Shown here: positions 47,915-61,700 of the stretch, piece after piece
How the letters are laid out: every line of letters starts with the position of its first letter
Position numbering within the stretch: position 1 is the first letter of the stretch
NCBI GenBank assembly: GCA_003254905.1
Contig: QANU01113051.1
Coordinates: 261,082-325,081 of the forward strand
DNA length: 64,000 bases
Source of the DNA: Nissolia schottii
Taxonomy: Eukaryota; Streptophyta; Magnoliopsida; Fabales; Fabaceae
Direction of reading: 5' to 3'
Translations under genes and position numbers: made by a program
Notes under the pieces: model-generated
Told to the model about the DNA's origin: nothing
Databases searched by the model: none
What the model saw: the letters and a program-made list of their open reading frames with translations, nothing else

Positions 47915-48108
47915 CACTAAGGAGATATAAAATATAACTATTATTTTATTTTATATTATTATTAGAGTGTATACAAAATGTAACCATTCTTCTTTTTTAA
48001 AAAATTTAAGTTAATAACTTTTAATTTTCAAACTTATTTATTGGATTTCTTAAGGCATGCCGAATTAGGTCAGATCGAATAAGTTTATTTAGTCTACTAA
48101 TGTTTTAT
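46376..48108. other. AT-rich intergenic DNA with microsatellites
   Basis: (TA)n at about 46376-46398 and a compound (CATA)n(TA)n tract at about 47864-47914. No gene seen. Confidence 0.55.
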
Positions 48109-48109
48109 C

Positions 48110-48500
48110 TAGTGTTTGGCGATGCGCACACATCGAATTAGATAAACTAATCCAATAATGTTTGATATTATTATTATATTATGAATAATACTATTATTAT
48201 TATGATTAATATTAATATTAGTTTATTAATAATAATAATGATTATTATTATTATTACTACTTAATTATTACACTCTTATCAATACTAATCCCACTCTCAT
48301 AGTTAAATTAACTTATCTATTAAAATAATAATAATAATAATAATAATTATTATTATTATTATTAAAAAAATTGATTTACCCTATCATCCTTTCATCTAAA
48401 ACACTATATTAAAATTTAATTACGTCTTATCCTATTTTTCTTTATTCTATTAATCCTTATCTTATCCGCCCTTATCTTATTCGACGTGCCAAACAGGTCT
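48110..48500. mobile_element. Possible Tourist-like TIR element with an (ATT)n core
   Basis: The left end GTGTTTGGCGATGCGCACAC-ATCGAATTAGATAA resembles the reverse complement of the right end CTGTTTGGCACGTCGAATAAG. The interior contains long ATT/AAT trinucleotide runs (about 48195-48365) that are themselves partly palindromic. No transposase. The TTTGGC ends suggest PIF/Harbinger type, with low certainty. Confidence 0.4.
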
Positions 48501-48539
48501 TTGAATACTCTTTAAAAATAAAATGTAACTACTATTACC

Positions 48540-48715
48540 ACTCACTATTTGATTATGTTCAGTACAAGGAGACAAGACAAGGAACATAGACACAGGGTAG
48601 AGACCGAGAAATTTTTTGTCTCCCTATACCCCTAGTTTGTATCCAAAATTGTTTTTGTCTTCGTATGAATCTTTATCATTTTGTCTTATCCTTTGTACTA
48701 AAATCATCCTTTATT
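48540..48715. mobile_element. Degenerate MITE-like inverted repeat
   Basis: The left arm TTCAGTACAAGGAGACAAGA and the reverse complement of the right arm (TTTTAGTACAAAGGATAAGAC) are similar, with CATAGACACAGGGTAGAGAC internally. The last string closely resembles the MITE at 31018-31197, so this is probably an older, diverged relative. Confidence 0.4.
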
Positions 48716-49233
48716 TTCACTTCCACTCACACTCACTAGTTTTAAATAAAGCCAATAAATCTTATATAATACAGCTAAATTTAAAGTGTTAAAATCTTGT
48801 TTAGGCAAGAATTTCTGTCAACCCAGTGATGGGGAACAATGTGTAAATGCAGAGTTGAATTGACGCCGATTTCCCTTTCCAAACGGTAAACCGCCCTAGA
48901 AGATGCATGATACCCGGCGAATTTTGTCTTCAAACGGTATTCAAATTTCAAAAGCTATATTATAATAAAGTCAAAACCATTAGTAATAAATATACTACAT
49001 AGCCATGCGTCCCCTCCCCCTATAGTAAATGAAGCACCAAAATGAAACTAATTAAAGTGACCAAATCTAAGATATCATTACTTAGTTGAGCATATCTAAA
49101 GAGCCTAAATCACCATCATCACTTGATCTCTATGCCCAAGTGACCAAATCTTTATTTTGGTGGTCACAATACAGGACAATAGCTGGATTTTTTACATACA
49201 TATGGCACTTAGAATTTTTTAATCCCATAATAT

Positions 49234-49496
49234 GGTCACTGGGAAAAAATTACAAGAGTATGGGCGGATTTTCTGAAATCTCCACACTATGTGGTGATTT
49301 CAAAAAAATCTGAATTTATCTTTTTTTTTTTAATTTTTGGGGCTGAAATCACCACCAAGGGTGGAGATTTCAGACTTTAAAATCTCCCTGACCAGTGGAG
49401 ATTTCAGCGACGCGAAATCCTATGTTCTGAAATCTCCCTGACAAGTGGAGATTTCAGAAATTCGCCCATACTCCTGTAATTTTGCATTTTGACCCA
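49234..49496. mobile_element. Foldback element with repeated GAAATCTCC/GGAGATTTC
   Basis: The left arm (TTACAAGAGTATGGGCGGAT then TTCTGAAATCTCCAC) is the reverse complement of the right arm (GTGGAGATTTCAGAAATTCG then CCCATACTCCTGTAA), about 50 bp each. Between them, CTGAAATCTCCCTGAC and AGTGGAGATTTCAG recur as smaller palindromes. No coding capacity. Confidence 0.65.
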
Positions 49497-50250
49497 TATA
49501 TTTAGATTTCTCTCTCTCCCAAACCATATAAATGTCAAAACCCCACAATAGCTCTTGAAATTTACTCCTCGGTGCTTGTTCACCACAATAGCTTTTTTGG
49601 TGGAAATTAATTCGTTCACCACTGTTGGTTAAATGTTAAAAACATTGATACAAATTTATGAGAGCTGCATAAGCATATGAATATGAAAATTTGGACAACA
49701 ATTATTTTTGGTGTGACAAAGATAAAAGACAGCAATTACTCACGAACAAAATGAGTCTCCAGCAAATGCCCTAATAATAACCGATGAAGCAAGAAAAACA
49801 AAACTGAAAATTTTATTTAGGCCAAGCTAACTAATACGACAACTAAATTTGTAGTATTCTGAAAAAAAAAAAGTTGATAGAAAGAACAGTCAAATATAGT
49901 AACGTGCAAATATATAGCACTGATCAAATAGCTGCTCTATGACAAATGATAAGCTAACAGAGAAATTTTATAGTTGCATTTTCTGACTACATTTATTTAC
50001 GATTATGTTTCATACTCCTATATTTTACATTAATAACAACTTTTTTTTTCTTCAGAAGTTCAACAACTTTCAAAATTCCAAAATCCATTTATTTACGTTT
50101 ATTTATTATTATTTTTATTCATATTTATTTATTCTTTTGAACATAAAAAAAATAACTATTACTATTGGATTTTTTATAAGTATATTCTCGTAAATGTAAC
50201 AAATCCTTGTAATACATATATGATACAAGATTTACAATTGTGTGAGCAAC
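49497..50250. other. AT-rich intergenic DNA
   Basis: No gene or defined element seen. Confidence 0.5.
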
Positions 50251-50402
50251 GACACTGAAATTGTCACAAGATATGGTGATTTCAGCAGTACTTGAGATCA
50301 TCACTGACAATTTTTGCCTTTTTAAAAAAAATTGAAATCGCCCTACATTATAACGATTTCAGTTTTTCGACCCATACTTTTGTAAAATTCGTATCCAACC
50401 CA
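50251..50402. mobile_element. Related degenerate foldback fragment
   Basis: Contains GGTGATTTCAG, TTGAAATCGCCC and ATTTCAGTTTTTCGACCCAT then ACTTTTGTAAAATT, the same vocabulary as the element 750 bp upstream, but more diverged and without clean arms. Confidence 0.4.
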
Positions 50403-51342
50403 TTTTTTAGCAACAGTTATATACTAACTCATAGAAAAGTTAATGCCCCATTGCTATTAGTAGTACTTCATTAATAGAACTTGAGTATAGTAATTAGTAA
50501 TGAGTAAAGTCTCTTCTTTAATAGAAGAATCAAAGTTTACAACAAGAAAAACGTAAATGTTGACTAAAATTTGGAGTGTTTTTGGGTACATATAAGGGTG
50601 TTCACAGTCTACATACGAAGTGATAAATTATTGATCATAAAATATTTTTTTATTTTATTTTCATGAATAAGATCAAACTCATATTAACGTAGTTAAGGGA
50701 GGAGATGAATTAACACTTCATCACAATTGTTGGTTAAACTTTGGGTGTTCAAGTCTTCTCTTCTTCCACAATTTTGTAAACAAAATAGGAAAAATAATAA
50801 AAATATATTTCCTATTTTTTATTTTATATTCCTCACCTTCCAAAAGGAATATTTAGAGAAAAAAAGGGGGGAGGGAGCTGACACAATTACAAAAAGGAAA
50901 AACATAACTTCCAAACTGGCTTAATCAGTGGGTTTGTTTTGTTAAGGAGAGCGAAGAAGAAAGAAAAGAAAAGAAAGTGCACATGATGCAGGTAGAGAGA
51001 GAGGCGCCACTACCAAGCACTACCACCACCAGCTGTAACCCAGTGGCATTACCGTAATAAAACCCCATAACCGTGTCCCAACGCAAACCCTTTAATAATT
51101 AAAAATAAATAAAAATAGTGCATAATAATTTTTAATATTTTAGGCATTGAATTGAAGATCCAAGTTATTGCCAATCCAGAAAAACCACTCCCCCTTCAAT
51201 TTCGCCCTCCGACGACTCCAACAATACCAAATCCAAATCTCACAGTTACAGAGAGAGAAAGAGGAGAGAGAAAGTTTCAGTGCCGAAAAACGCAGAGCGA
51301 GATTTCAGAGAGAGGAGAGAGAAAGCTTGATAAGAGGCATTA
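50403..51342 (+). promoter_or_regulatory. Upstream region and 5' UTR of the Bruno-like gene
   Basis: Purine-rich GAGAGAGAAAGAGGAGAGAG precedes the start codon by about 90 bp, typical of a plant 5' UTR. No TATA box was singled out. No other gene seen. Confidence 0.45.
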
Positions 51343-54300
51343 ATGGCCGAAGCGAAGGAAGAGAGCAAGTCTAGCGAGGAGAGTGTGAAGCTGTTCGTAG
51401 GTCAGGTGCCGAAGCACATGACGGAATCGGAGCTTCTCGCAATGTTCAAGGAGTTCGCCTTGGTGGACGAGGTCAACATCATCAAGGACAAGGCCACGCG
51501 CGCTTCTCGAGGTCAGTGCTTGTGTCTACACTCGCCCCACGCGCCGCCACCCGCCGCTCTCTTCTCTTCCCGATGCCGAATCTCGCATTCTCCGCTTTTT
51601 TTTTTCTTTTTTTCTTTTTTTGCTTCCTTTCATTCCTTCGTTTCGAAGGTTCCTCAGATTCGTTCAGGTTCAGAGCCGTTGCGGTAACTTCCAACCCTAA
51701 ATTTTTTGCAGGTTGCTGCTTCGTGATTTGTCCGTCGAGGGAAGAGGCTGATAAGGCCGTCAATGCCTGTCATAATAAGAAAACGCTGCCAGGGGTAGGT
51801 GCATTTTTCATACACCGCGCTCTGTTTTTTTCTCTTCCTGTTAATTGTTGTGTTTTTAGGATAGTGTTGGATCCGAGTCTTGATTGAATGATATAATATA
51901 TGATAGGGGAATGAATGGCACTACTATAAATGAGTGCTATTTATGTAGTTACTGATGCTGACGAGTGCATAGTAATGATGAGTGTCCTAACTGGGCAAGA
52001 ACATGTGTCTAATTTTTGGAATTTATGTGGTGGCACTTACTATATTTGGGTGACCGACTCAACTCGCTCTCACTGCCTAAAAGCACTCTCACATTTAGTG
52101 CTCCACATTGTGGGTGTGTTTTGTTTGAGTCCTTTACCTTTTACTAACTTTAGATGTTGGTCAATGGAAGAAGGCCTTCGGCCAAGTTTGTGATTTGTAT
52201 GGAAGTGGATCATGTCTTAGTTATTTTTAGCATGCATGAGCTCGAGCAGATTCATGGTAATTCTCAACCAGATATGCAGAGCTGAAAATAACACATCACA
52301 GTTATTCTTTTCGAAAATAACATATTTCAACCAATTTTCCTGCTTATTTCCTCTAAAGAAGGAATTCAGGGGCGTAGGGTTTAATTTTAAAATGCATTGA
52401 CGCAGGCTTGTGGCCTCTGCATTTGAGATCCTTGGTAAATAGAAGTATTATTTGTGGCAGTTATATTATAAGCATCGCCATGCTTAAGATTCTGTCACAA
52501 ATGAGTCCACGAAAATTGGCAGTTCAAGATTTTGCAATTGGAAGTCAATTATGTATTAAATATAAATTAAAAAAATCTCAAATATGTAGAATTGTGTGGA
52601 GTTTATTGGCAGAGCTATGGTTTGAAAAACATGTTCATGAATTGTTGATGTCAATTTCACAAGAATCATTTTAATGATGGACTTTTCTTTCTGAAGATAT
52701 TCCTATGCACATTTTTGGGATTTCTAACTAACCTTGGAATTACTATATTAACCGGCAAATGTCTCTCTAGGTCATGCTCCCCTTTCTAGTGGTCACTTAA
52801 AAATTTGGGTTTCTGCTTGCTGCGCCTGCTGGTTTTTCTAGACAATTGCGATCTAAATATCATAAAAATCGGAATACCATTGATTTTATTTTCTTACTTA
52901 TTGATTATCCAGAGCTTTCCATGGAGCATTGAAGTGATGATGATTCTATGAATATTATTGCTTCAATAACTGTATGATTTGATGTTAATGATCTCATTCT
53001 GATTGGGAAGCATCTTGTTTTTTGTGTTCAATCCAGGCTTCTAGTCCATTGCAAGTGAAATATGCAGATGGGGAGTTGGAAAGATTAGGTGTGATGTATT
53101 TTCATTATTCAGTTAAATATTTTGTTCAGCAATTCAGTTCTGAGTTTCATTCATGTGCTCGAATTCCCTTGTAGTATTGATGACATGTGTCTTGAATTTG
53201 ATAAGTAATTTTGTTTTTTTGTCCTTGAATCCAGAACACAAACTCTTCATTGGCATGCTTCCAAAGAATGTTTCTGAAGTTGAAGTCTCTGCGCTTTTTT
53301 CCACATTTGGAACTATAAAAGATTTACAAATTTTAAGAGGTTCACAGCAAACAAGTAAAGGTACTGGTTTTAAGGCGCCCCCCCTTCTTTGAGGGCTCTA
53401 GGGTTTCTTAACCACAGAGCTTTATTCATAGTCCTCCTATTTTGTCGTAGGTTGTGCATTTTTGAAGTATGAAACCAAAGAACAAGCCCTTGCTGCTTTG
53501 GAGGCAATCAATGGAAAGCATAAAATGGAGGTTGGTTTATATTAAAATTGCACCTGAATTTTCAAACTATCTGAAATTTGGTAGTAGTGGAGTTGTTTGA
53601 TATAGTGAGTGTGTTCCAAATTTTTTATTTGTTATCATATTTTATTGATGAAGAGAAGGATATAATTAGATTTAATGCATATGCTGGAACTACACTGTTA
53701 GCTGATTCATGATAGTTGCCAATTCAGTGGTGCTGTGTAATTTTTTTGATGCAGTATAGGCAAAGACATGGCCATTTAACTGAAACCCGGATTGACTAAG
53801 ATGGCATGATTAATCATTCAAGCACATATGGACTGTTTTAAATTCGATGATATGTTTCTGGTTCCTTGTGTGTGGTAGAATGAAAAGTGCATGCCTTTAA
53901 ACTCAATTACAATTTTAGTTGTAAATGGTGTTTGCAGTATTTTGGACCTTCAAGCGGCATTCAGCCACAGACTCCTGGTGGTGAGAGACACGAACATTTG
54001 ACCATGTGTCTTAGATTTCATTGTAGATACACATACTTAACAATTAAACATTTTATCCATGTCTTGATATTGGATTGCATAAGATAATATTCCAGGCTCA
54101 GGCTTGACTCAGTATTCATATAACAGGGTCAAACTGGGTTCCAGCTTGCAAAGGAAAAATCAATCTCTGGCCTGCGAGGTTTATCTTATGTTTGCAATAA
54201 ATGAGCTGACCTGAATAGACTCAAGTTTGGGATTGTTACTTTTTCACAGACACTTATGCACAACGTCAGTCAATATACAATATATAATAAGTATAAATGA

Positions 54301-55720
54301 AAGCAGATTGCAAAATGGTGACGTAGTGGAGTTGTTCCAGCATCTCATACATTCACAACCATTTTATGTAATGTGTTTGCATATCTCAAAGTCACTTGTT
54401 TTTGTTTGGTTGATGTTATCAACTCATGATGAAAATTATCGGTGATATAGCTAAATTGAGAAATATATCAATCCAGACATCTGCAATCTGATATTTGTTT
54501 TTGTCTTCTATAGGGTTCAAGTGTTCCTTTGGTTGTCAAATGGGCTGACACTGAAAAGGAAAGACAAGCTCGGAGAGCTCAGAGAGCACAGTCCCAAGCT
54601 TCTAATGTGCCACATGCTGATTCTCAGCACCCATCATTGTTTGGAGCCATGCCAATGGGTTATGTTCCCCCATATAATGGATATGGTTATCAGGTTAGTT
54701 CTATTGTAACACAACGATATTATTTAATAGCACTTTTTTTTACTTATTCATGCAGTTTTTCTTCAGCATAATAATGCCATCCAATCAGCTATAATTACAT
54801 TGGGTGTTGATCTTTTTTTTGTGTCCAAGCCTGACATCTTGATACTGGCACACGTGTGGTGGTAATCATTTCTCTTGATAGGCTCCCGGAGGTTATGGGC
54901 TCATGCCATACCGCATGCCACCAATGCAGAATCAACCTGGTTTCCACAACATGGTGCCACACATGAATCAGGCAAATGCATTGCGGCCTGATCTTGGCCC
55001 GAATATGAACCCTAGAAATTATCCAGTGCCTCCTGCAAGTTACGTTGGCTCATATCCTGCTGTCCCAGGCCTACAACATCCAATGGCATATCCTGGAGGA
55101 ATGATTAGTCCAAGGCCTATGAGTAGTTCTTCTGGTTCCATTTCACCTGGAGGTGTAAATAGCAACTCTGGTACATCTTCAAGTGGTGGCAAAAATTCTG
55201 GGGGTCAAGTTGAAGGTTGTTATCTATATCTTTTACGTTCTTGTGCATTCATGAATGCTTGCTTTTTTGTTGATACATGTGTAGTTGTATTTTTTCCATC
55301 ACTTTTTCCTTATAATAAGAAAGCTTGGTCGGTGATAATTTTGGTGGTGGTTTTGTTTTTTGAGTTAGGACCACCTGGTGCCAATCTATTTATTTATCAC
55401 ATACCTCAAGAATTTGGAGATCAAGAGCTTGCAACTGCTTTTCAACCTTTTGGTAGAGTTTTGAGTGCCAAAGTTTTTGTTGATAAAGCAACCGGTGTTA
55501 GCAAATGTTTTGGTAAGCCTGTACCCCCATTTATTTTTGAATTCAATGGGTTTCAGGTGGAGCTTGTGTCTGATGAGCTCCCATTTGCGCAGGGTTTGTC
55601 AGTTATGATTCCCCAGAAGCTGCTCAATCTGCCATTAGTATGATGAATGGGTGCCAATTAGGAGGTAAGAAATTAAAGGTTCAGCTGAAGAGGGACAACA
55701 AGCAGAGTAAGCCTTACTGA
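51343..55720 (+). CDS. Bruno-like (CELF family) RNA-binding protein, 9 exons, 431 aa
   Basis: Three-RRM protein of the plant BRN1/BRN2 (RBP-DR1) group; in Arabidopsis these bind 3' UTRs such as that of SOC1 and affect flowering and salicylate defence. Exons: 51343-51511, 51712-51794, 53037-53088, 53235-53360, 53451-53530, 54514-54693, 54882-55215, 55369-55512, 55593-55720; all in phase. RRM1 about residues 16-95 ([17 protein letters not shown]), RRM2 about 103-182 ([16 protein letters not shown]), then [20 protein letters not shown], a Pro/Met/Gly/Ser-rich linker (about 190-340), and RRM3 about 347-425 ([22 protein letters not shown]). It ends [10 protein letters not shown], typical of the family. 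The length agrees with the recalled Arabidopsis proteins (about 430-440 aa). Confidence 0.96.
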
Positions 55721-58116
55721 TGAAGCTTTTTAACAATGGAATTTTGTATAATTCACATTGTAATTCATGACCCATCATCTGATGTTTATACAATTTGTAA
55801 TTTCTGTAACATGAAAGTTCATTTAGACATTGATTATTAATTTATTGATTTTTCATCCCCCAGAATTGCCTATTGATTTGTATTGTCTTCTGTAGTTTTT
55901 CATCCAGGATAAGAGGAAAAACTTTTCGTTTGGCTCCCTGCGGCCTACGGCAACAATCACGTTTTCTTTTTCTGTTTTCACTTTTATTTTCTTATTGTTC
56001 ACAGGTAGTGAGGGGAATATTGTTTACACCAGCAACTACCTATCGATGAGCTTTATTAGCCAATTGTCTGCAGCATCATGGAAAGTTAGATTGTGTATTC
56101 TCAGTGATACACTAGATTCGAATCGAACATAATATGTGGCACATATACTGCTAGAGCAATTAATTGATAGTACTTCATGATAAAATTTAGATGGTTGAGT
56201 TTATATGTTCGAAATATAAACTGCTGGATTGGTTGCTTCCGTTGAAAGTGGGCAGTAGTGGCAAAGTGGATGCTGGGTTTTTGATTAGGATCGGTATGGC
56301 ATGGCAGTTAAACACGTAAACTTCAGGCTTTGTTTGAAAAATTGACCAAAAGAAGGCATCTTTTTTTCGGAAAGTAATGGTGAGCGAAATATAAGAGTTA
56401 AGTTACAAAAAAAAAAGGAGCAGTTATTAACTGTCTTTGAAAATTGAAAATTGAAAATTGTGGGCGAAGTTAATATTTTTTCTAAGGATATACCAATCTA
56501 AGATATGATTTTGCCGAACATATGTGATTCTTATGCGGGGCTCTTTTATTTCCAAGAATTATTACTGATCAGTTTGAGGCTGTATTCGCAATATAATGGA
56601 ATAGAATTGAAGCGTCAGTTATTGAAGAATAAATTGAAAAAAGTAATACAAAGAATGAAATAGAGTTTAATGGAATATAACAGAATAAAATTTTATATTG
56701 TAATTTAGATTGTTAGAAGATAACATGATTCTATATATTAGAGATTAAATTTATAATAAAAGGTTAGTCTATTTATAGGCTGAGGACTCAACGGCCAAAA
56801 ATAAATTACAATTAATTTAAAAGATTATAATTAAATTAAATCAATCAAATCAAATCATTTATAATCATAAATTATTCTTAACATAGATATTCATAGATAA
56901 AATGAAAAAAAATAAATTAAAAATTAAAAGTACTACTGAAAGAATAAAACTAAAAGAATTATAAAATACTAACGTTAGCACCAATAAATATTTTATAATT
57001 CTTTTAGTTTTCTATGATATTGTATCACTCTCGCAAGGAGGACTAACGTTAAAATGTTGAAAAAAGATGAGTTTAATAGGATGCCCTTGCATCAAAGAAA
57101 AAGGCATCGTGTGACCGTAACCAACATAAAATAAAAGATATACATCACGACATTAGTGTGCAGATGAACTTATACTTATCATAAGAAAGTAATGTTTTGC
57201 ATATAAAAAAATTCATAGAAATTAGTGTTTAAGTTACTACACTTCATCATGACCGGTATCATATTCAAGCATTAATTATAAGCAAAAACAATGACTAATG
57301 TACTAATCATTATCAGTAGGCATAAATCATGATCGTCAGCAACTTGTTTTAGACATCCTCATAAGTTTTGCTGATGGCAATAACAATTTCCCACACGCAT
57401 AAAACATAAACATGTGCTTCCTTCCTTAATGCCCTACCACAAAAGTCAAGCTTTCTGATAATCAGTTTTTTATTTAAATTTTTTCAAATGTCTTTTAACC
57501 CCTTAGAATCGAGTGGCTATCCACCAACATAGTGTAACGCACACTCTGGTCCCATTTTGTTTGATTAATTTTTTTTCCTTACCCTATTCATTTAATAGAT
57601 CCATGTTTCAAACTTGATGTCTCTTGCGGCCATTTTTTTTATTTTTTCCAATGGAATTGCTATTCATTTTTATTATTGCAAACGGCCATGTTAGGTGAGG
57701 GACAGAGGGTGGATGGATATAAAATTCACATAAAACTCGAAAAATTATTTTTGCTATAATCTAAAATAAGAAGGAAAAAAAATGCAAATACAAAGAGAGA
57801 TAATATTATACAAGGAAATTATTCTAGCACAACTAGTTATAGCATATCATTGCACATCTAGACTATTTTTACAAAGTCACATTTGTTGACTCAGCACACT
57901 TTTAATTGTTTTACCATAATTACTCATGTGTTTTAAATGTAACAAATTTCAAGATAACCACAAATTAAATAACCGTTCTGCACATTCGCTAACAAACTTT
58001 TTGGCTTTGGAGATTTTTTTTTCGTTTTTGTTTTTTTTCTCATTCTCTCTCAATTTTTTGTTTTGTTTTCTTTATCTAGTGATTTGTTTTTTAAGTTCAC
58101 AAATGGTTGCGTCTAA
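55721..58116. other. 3' UTR of the Bruno-like gene, then AT-rich DNA
   Basis: The first roughly 300 bp are probably 3' UTR. The rest is AT-rich without a gene or defined element. Confidence 0.5.
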
Positions 58117-58797
58117 GCATATAACAAACACAAATATAACCATAATAGATAACAAGTCACAACATTTTATTATACTCAGGCACAACCCGTTAGTGAAAAT
58201 AGACACAACCTTACGAAAGTAAAAAAACTTAACATTTTTGTTGTTTGAGATATAACCAATTTAAATAAATAGACAAAACCTTTTCGTGAATTCAAACTTA
58301 ACCTTATTAAATATCATGACCTAACCATTCTCTCTCTCTCTATATATATATATATAAACCTTACAAAGATGGACACAACCACATTATATACACACATCTA
58401 TCTTTTATGTTACACAGACACAACTATTACATGCATCTCAAAGCATGATCAAAGCAAAGAGAGAAAAAAAAGTAGAACATAAAAAGGTTGTAACCGCAAG
58501 CAAAATCAACTAGCAAACACATATATAACCATAATAGATAACGAGACACAACATTTTATTATGCTTAGACATAACCATTTGGTGAAAACAAACACAACCT
58601 TACCAAAGTAAAAGACCTAACCTTTTTGTTATTTAAGACACAACTAGTTTAAATAAACAAACACAACCTTTTGTGAATTCAAACCTAATCTTATTAAACA
58701 ACATGATCTAACCATTATATATAAATAAACCTTACAAAGATGGATACAACCAAAGAGAGAAAAAAAGTAGAACATAAAAAGGTTGTGATCACAAACA
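58117..58797. repeat. Imperfect tandem duplication, about 394 and 287 bp
   Basis: Both copies hold ATAACCATAATAGATAAC, CACAACATTTTATTAT, AACCTTTT-GTGAATTCAAAC, CCTTACAAAGATGGA and AGTAGAACATAAAAAGGTTG in the same order. Copy 1 starts near 58117, copy 2 near 58511; copy 2 lacks about 107 bp, including the TC/TA microsatellite at about 58327-58356. ACAACC/ATAACC words recur throughout. No coding potential. Confidence 0.8.
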
Positions 58798-61700
58798 AAA
58801 ATAAAAAACAAGAGAAAAGTGCAGGTTGATGGAACGATTGAATAATATAGTAGTAGAGGAAGCAGAAAGATGAACTAGTGATGTTGAAGAATCAAGAGGA
58901 AGACGAGATGGTTGTGATCGTAGGAGGAAGAAATGGTTAGACTACGTGTGTGAGAAACTGATTAAATGCAGGAGCGTGGGGCACGCGCACAATGGGTGAG
59001 AGAAAGAGACTTTTTTTTCCTTTTTTTAGGCTGCACAGTAGTGAGCCTTATTTATAATGGGTGTGCAACTATTAAGTGTGCAAAAATCAAGACTCTATTA
59101 TATAATATAGTTTTTAAATAAGTATATGACCAGAAAATTAAAGAGCTAATTTATTGAAACTTTTCCTAAAGGCTTAAAGAGTACTACATGATACACATAA
59201 TTGAAATAATTGAATACATTTTTCTTTCTTCATTTTCTAATTCACATGAAAGGGGTTATATACATAGAAGGGCAAATTATTACAGAAAATTCACTTAACA
59301 CACATGTCACTCTCACCTAATACTCTAGGACTCTAGAATAATACTAATATTCTTAATATCATTTCCTACCAGTAAACGTAAAATAGAACATTCACACGCT
59401 AGGTTGCATGAACATTTTCTTGGATTGTTGTATCCACATGTCGGACAGGCCGGGACACCGACACTCGAGAACACTTGTGTCCCATGCTTTTTGAAGGACA
59501 TTTTCTATAATACTTCGTAAAATCATATATTTTAAAAGAGACTTAGAAAACACATGATATTACAATTAATAGTTTAATATCAATGATTATGAATATAAAT
59601 TGAGATTTTTTTTATATATTTTTTATACTTACACACACATATATCTTGTGTCTGTGTCTTATGAATTTTTGAAATTGGTGTATCACTGTCTCCCATATTC
59701 CTATATTCCTATATTCCTATATTCCTGATAATGTAACATAGTTCACGAATCTTATATTTATGAATACATGAAAGAAAGTAGCATTTGATGCAATTAAGCA
59801 TAGGAAATGGAACTTAATTCAAACGTGTTAAACGCGTCAACCGTTGTTAATTTTTCTAACGTTGATCCTTTCAATGGTTGCTTTAAAATGTGTATTTTTA
59901 CAATTGTAAATTCAATTACTTACCGTGAATTAGAATGTCACTTCATGTAGGTTGCTTAGGTAAAAAGCTAGTAACAATACTTCCTTTTCTCGTGTTAGTT
60001 TAGTCCCTTTTCTTTTCCAATACTTTGAAACTTTCTGTCGAATTGTGAACAGATCATAGGTCAAAAGTGACCAAAGATTATTATTTTTTCTTCTTCTTCT
60101 TAGGAGGCTGCCTTAATAGGTTTCTTGCAGGCTATATATGCAGCCCATGACATGTATTTGCATCCCCATTGTTCAACGCGGAATTCCCAATATCATGACA
60201 ACAACAAAAGCCAACATTCAAACCTATAATTGGAGAATATTGTCACTTGTAATTAATTAGAACTAGAATTAGAATTAGAATTAGAATTAGAATATCATAA
60301 ACAAGTTACATGAGGTATGCCTTAATCATGGTTTAATTTTCAAATTTTAAACAAACAATATAATTCTCTACAAGGTCAAATGATAAGTTTTTATTAAAAA
60401 AAAGATCCGTAATTATACAAAATTAAAGGAAAATATCAATTAATCATTTGTGATGGTTAGTTACTTGATAATTTCAAATGGTTATTGGTCTAAACATAGT
60501 GATTTTTGGTTTTAGACCATAAATTTATACTATTAATGGTCATTCTAATTGATTGCGTATCAACCTCGGCCTTTTTTTTCCCTATTAAGATTCATTCTTA
60601 ATTATATAAAAAGGTATTATTATAATATAATTGATTGAATTAAAGATAAATATACATACGTAATTTTCCACTTGAAAGGACAAGCTACTTTATAAAAACG
60701 TTTACTTCTTCCATCAGTTCCTACATACAAATGCTAATTAGAAATTTGGAAAAAGTCATACATGGAACTAACTTGACTTGAGAACCATCAACTTTGACAC
60801 ATGAAAAGCAAATATATTGAAAATCAAGCACGGAGGAGTTAAGATATTCTCAAGAATCAATCAGCTGTGCCCAAAACTTAAATTGTTAAGTAAAAGTAGC
60901 TTTAATATGATATTAAAGTCAGTACGATTAATGATTTAGAGTTTAATCTTGTCATTTTTCATTTTTCTAAATAAATATATCAAATTTCAACACAAAATAT
61001 AAAGTCATTCTATACATTATTTATGCTTCATGCTTATTTAACTCATGTACAACGATACAGACGTTTTTGTAAGCGGTTAGATTTGGTCTCTCAATAGTAT
61101 AGTGTCACTATCAGTCTTTCAACTTTTCTTTTTATAAAATTAGCCTTTTAATGATTAAAAATGTCACATATTAGTGATATTGTTAATTTTCTAAAGAATA
61201 CGATAATGACCACTCCATTAGTCATTAAAAAGACTAATATAGGGACATTTTTAATTATTAAAAAAATAATTTGGAACAATTTGTTTAAAGAACTAATGTG
61301 GAGACTGTTATACTTTTGAATGATCAAAATAGAGTTTTACATATTAAATTTATGCATAAAATATATTAAATCTCCTATAAAATAAAATTACAAATTTTAC
61401 AATAAAAACTCAAGAGACACTTATACATACATCATATTGACTTTAAAAATAATAATCTTTCCCAAATTACTAAAATGTCAAAAATAATCAACTCATAATT
61501 TTATTAAAAAAATATAGAATGTCAAAGCTGAAAATTTAGAAAAGTAAAGTGAAAACTGTATCTCAATTTAACTCAATATTAATCTTTAAAAATTAGATAA
61601 AATAAATAAATAATACAAGCTATAATTTTTTCAACTACATGCAACTATATATTGAAAAAAGAATGGGATGAGAAATAACATGTTTCTCTTACACTTTTGA

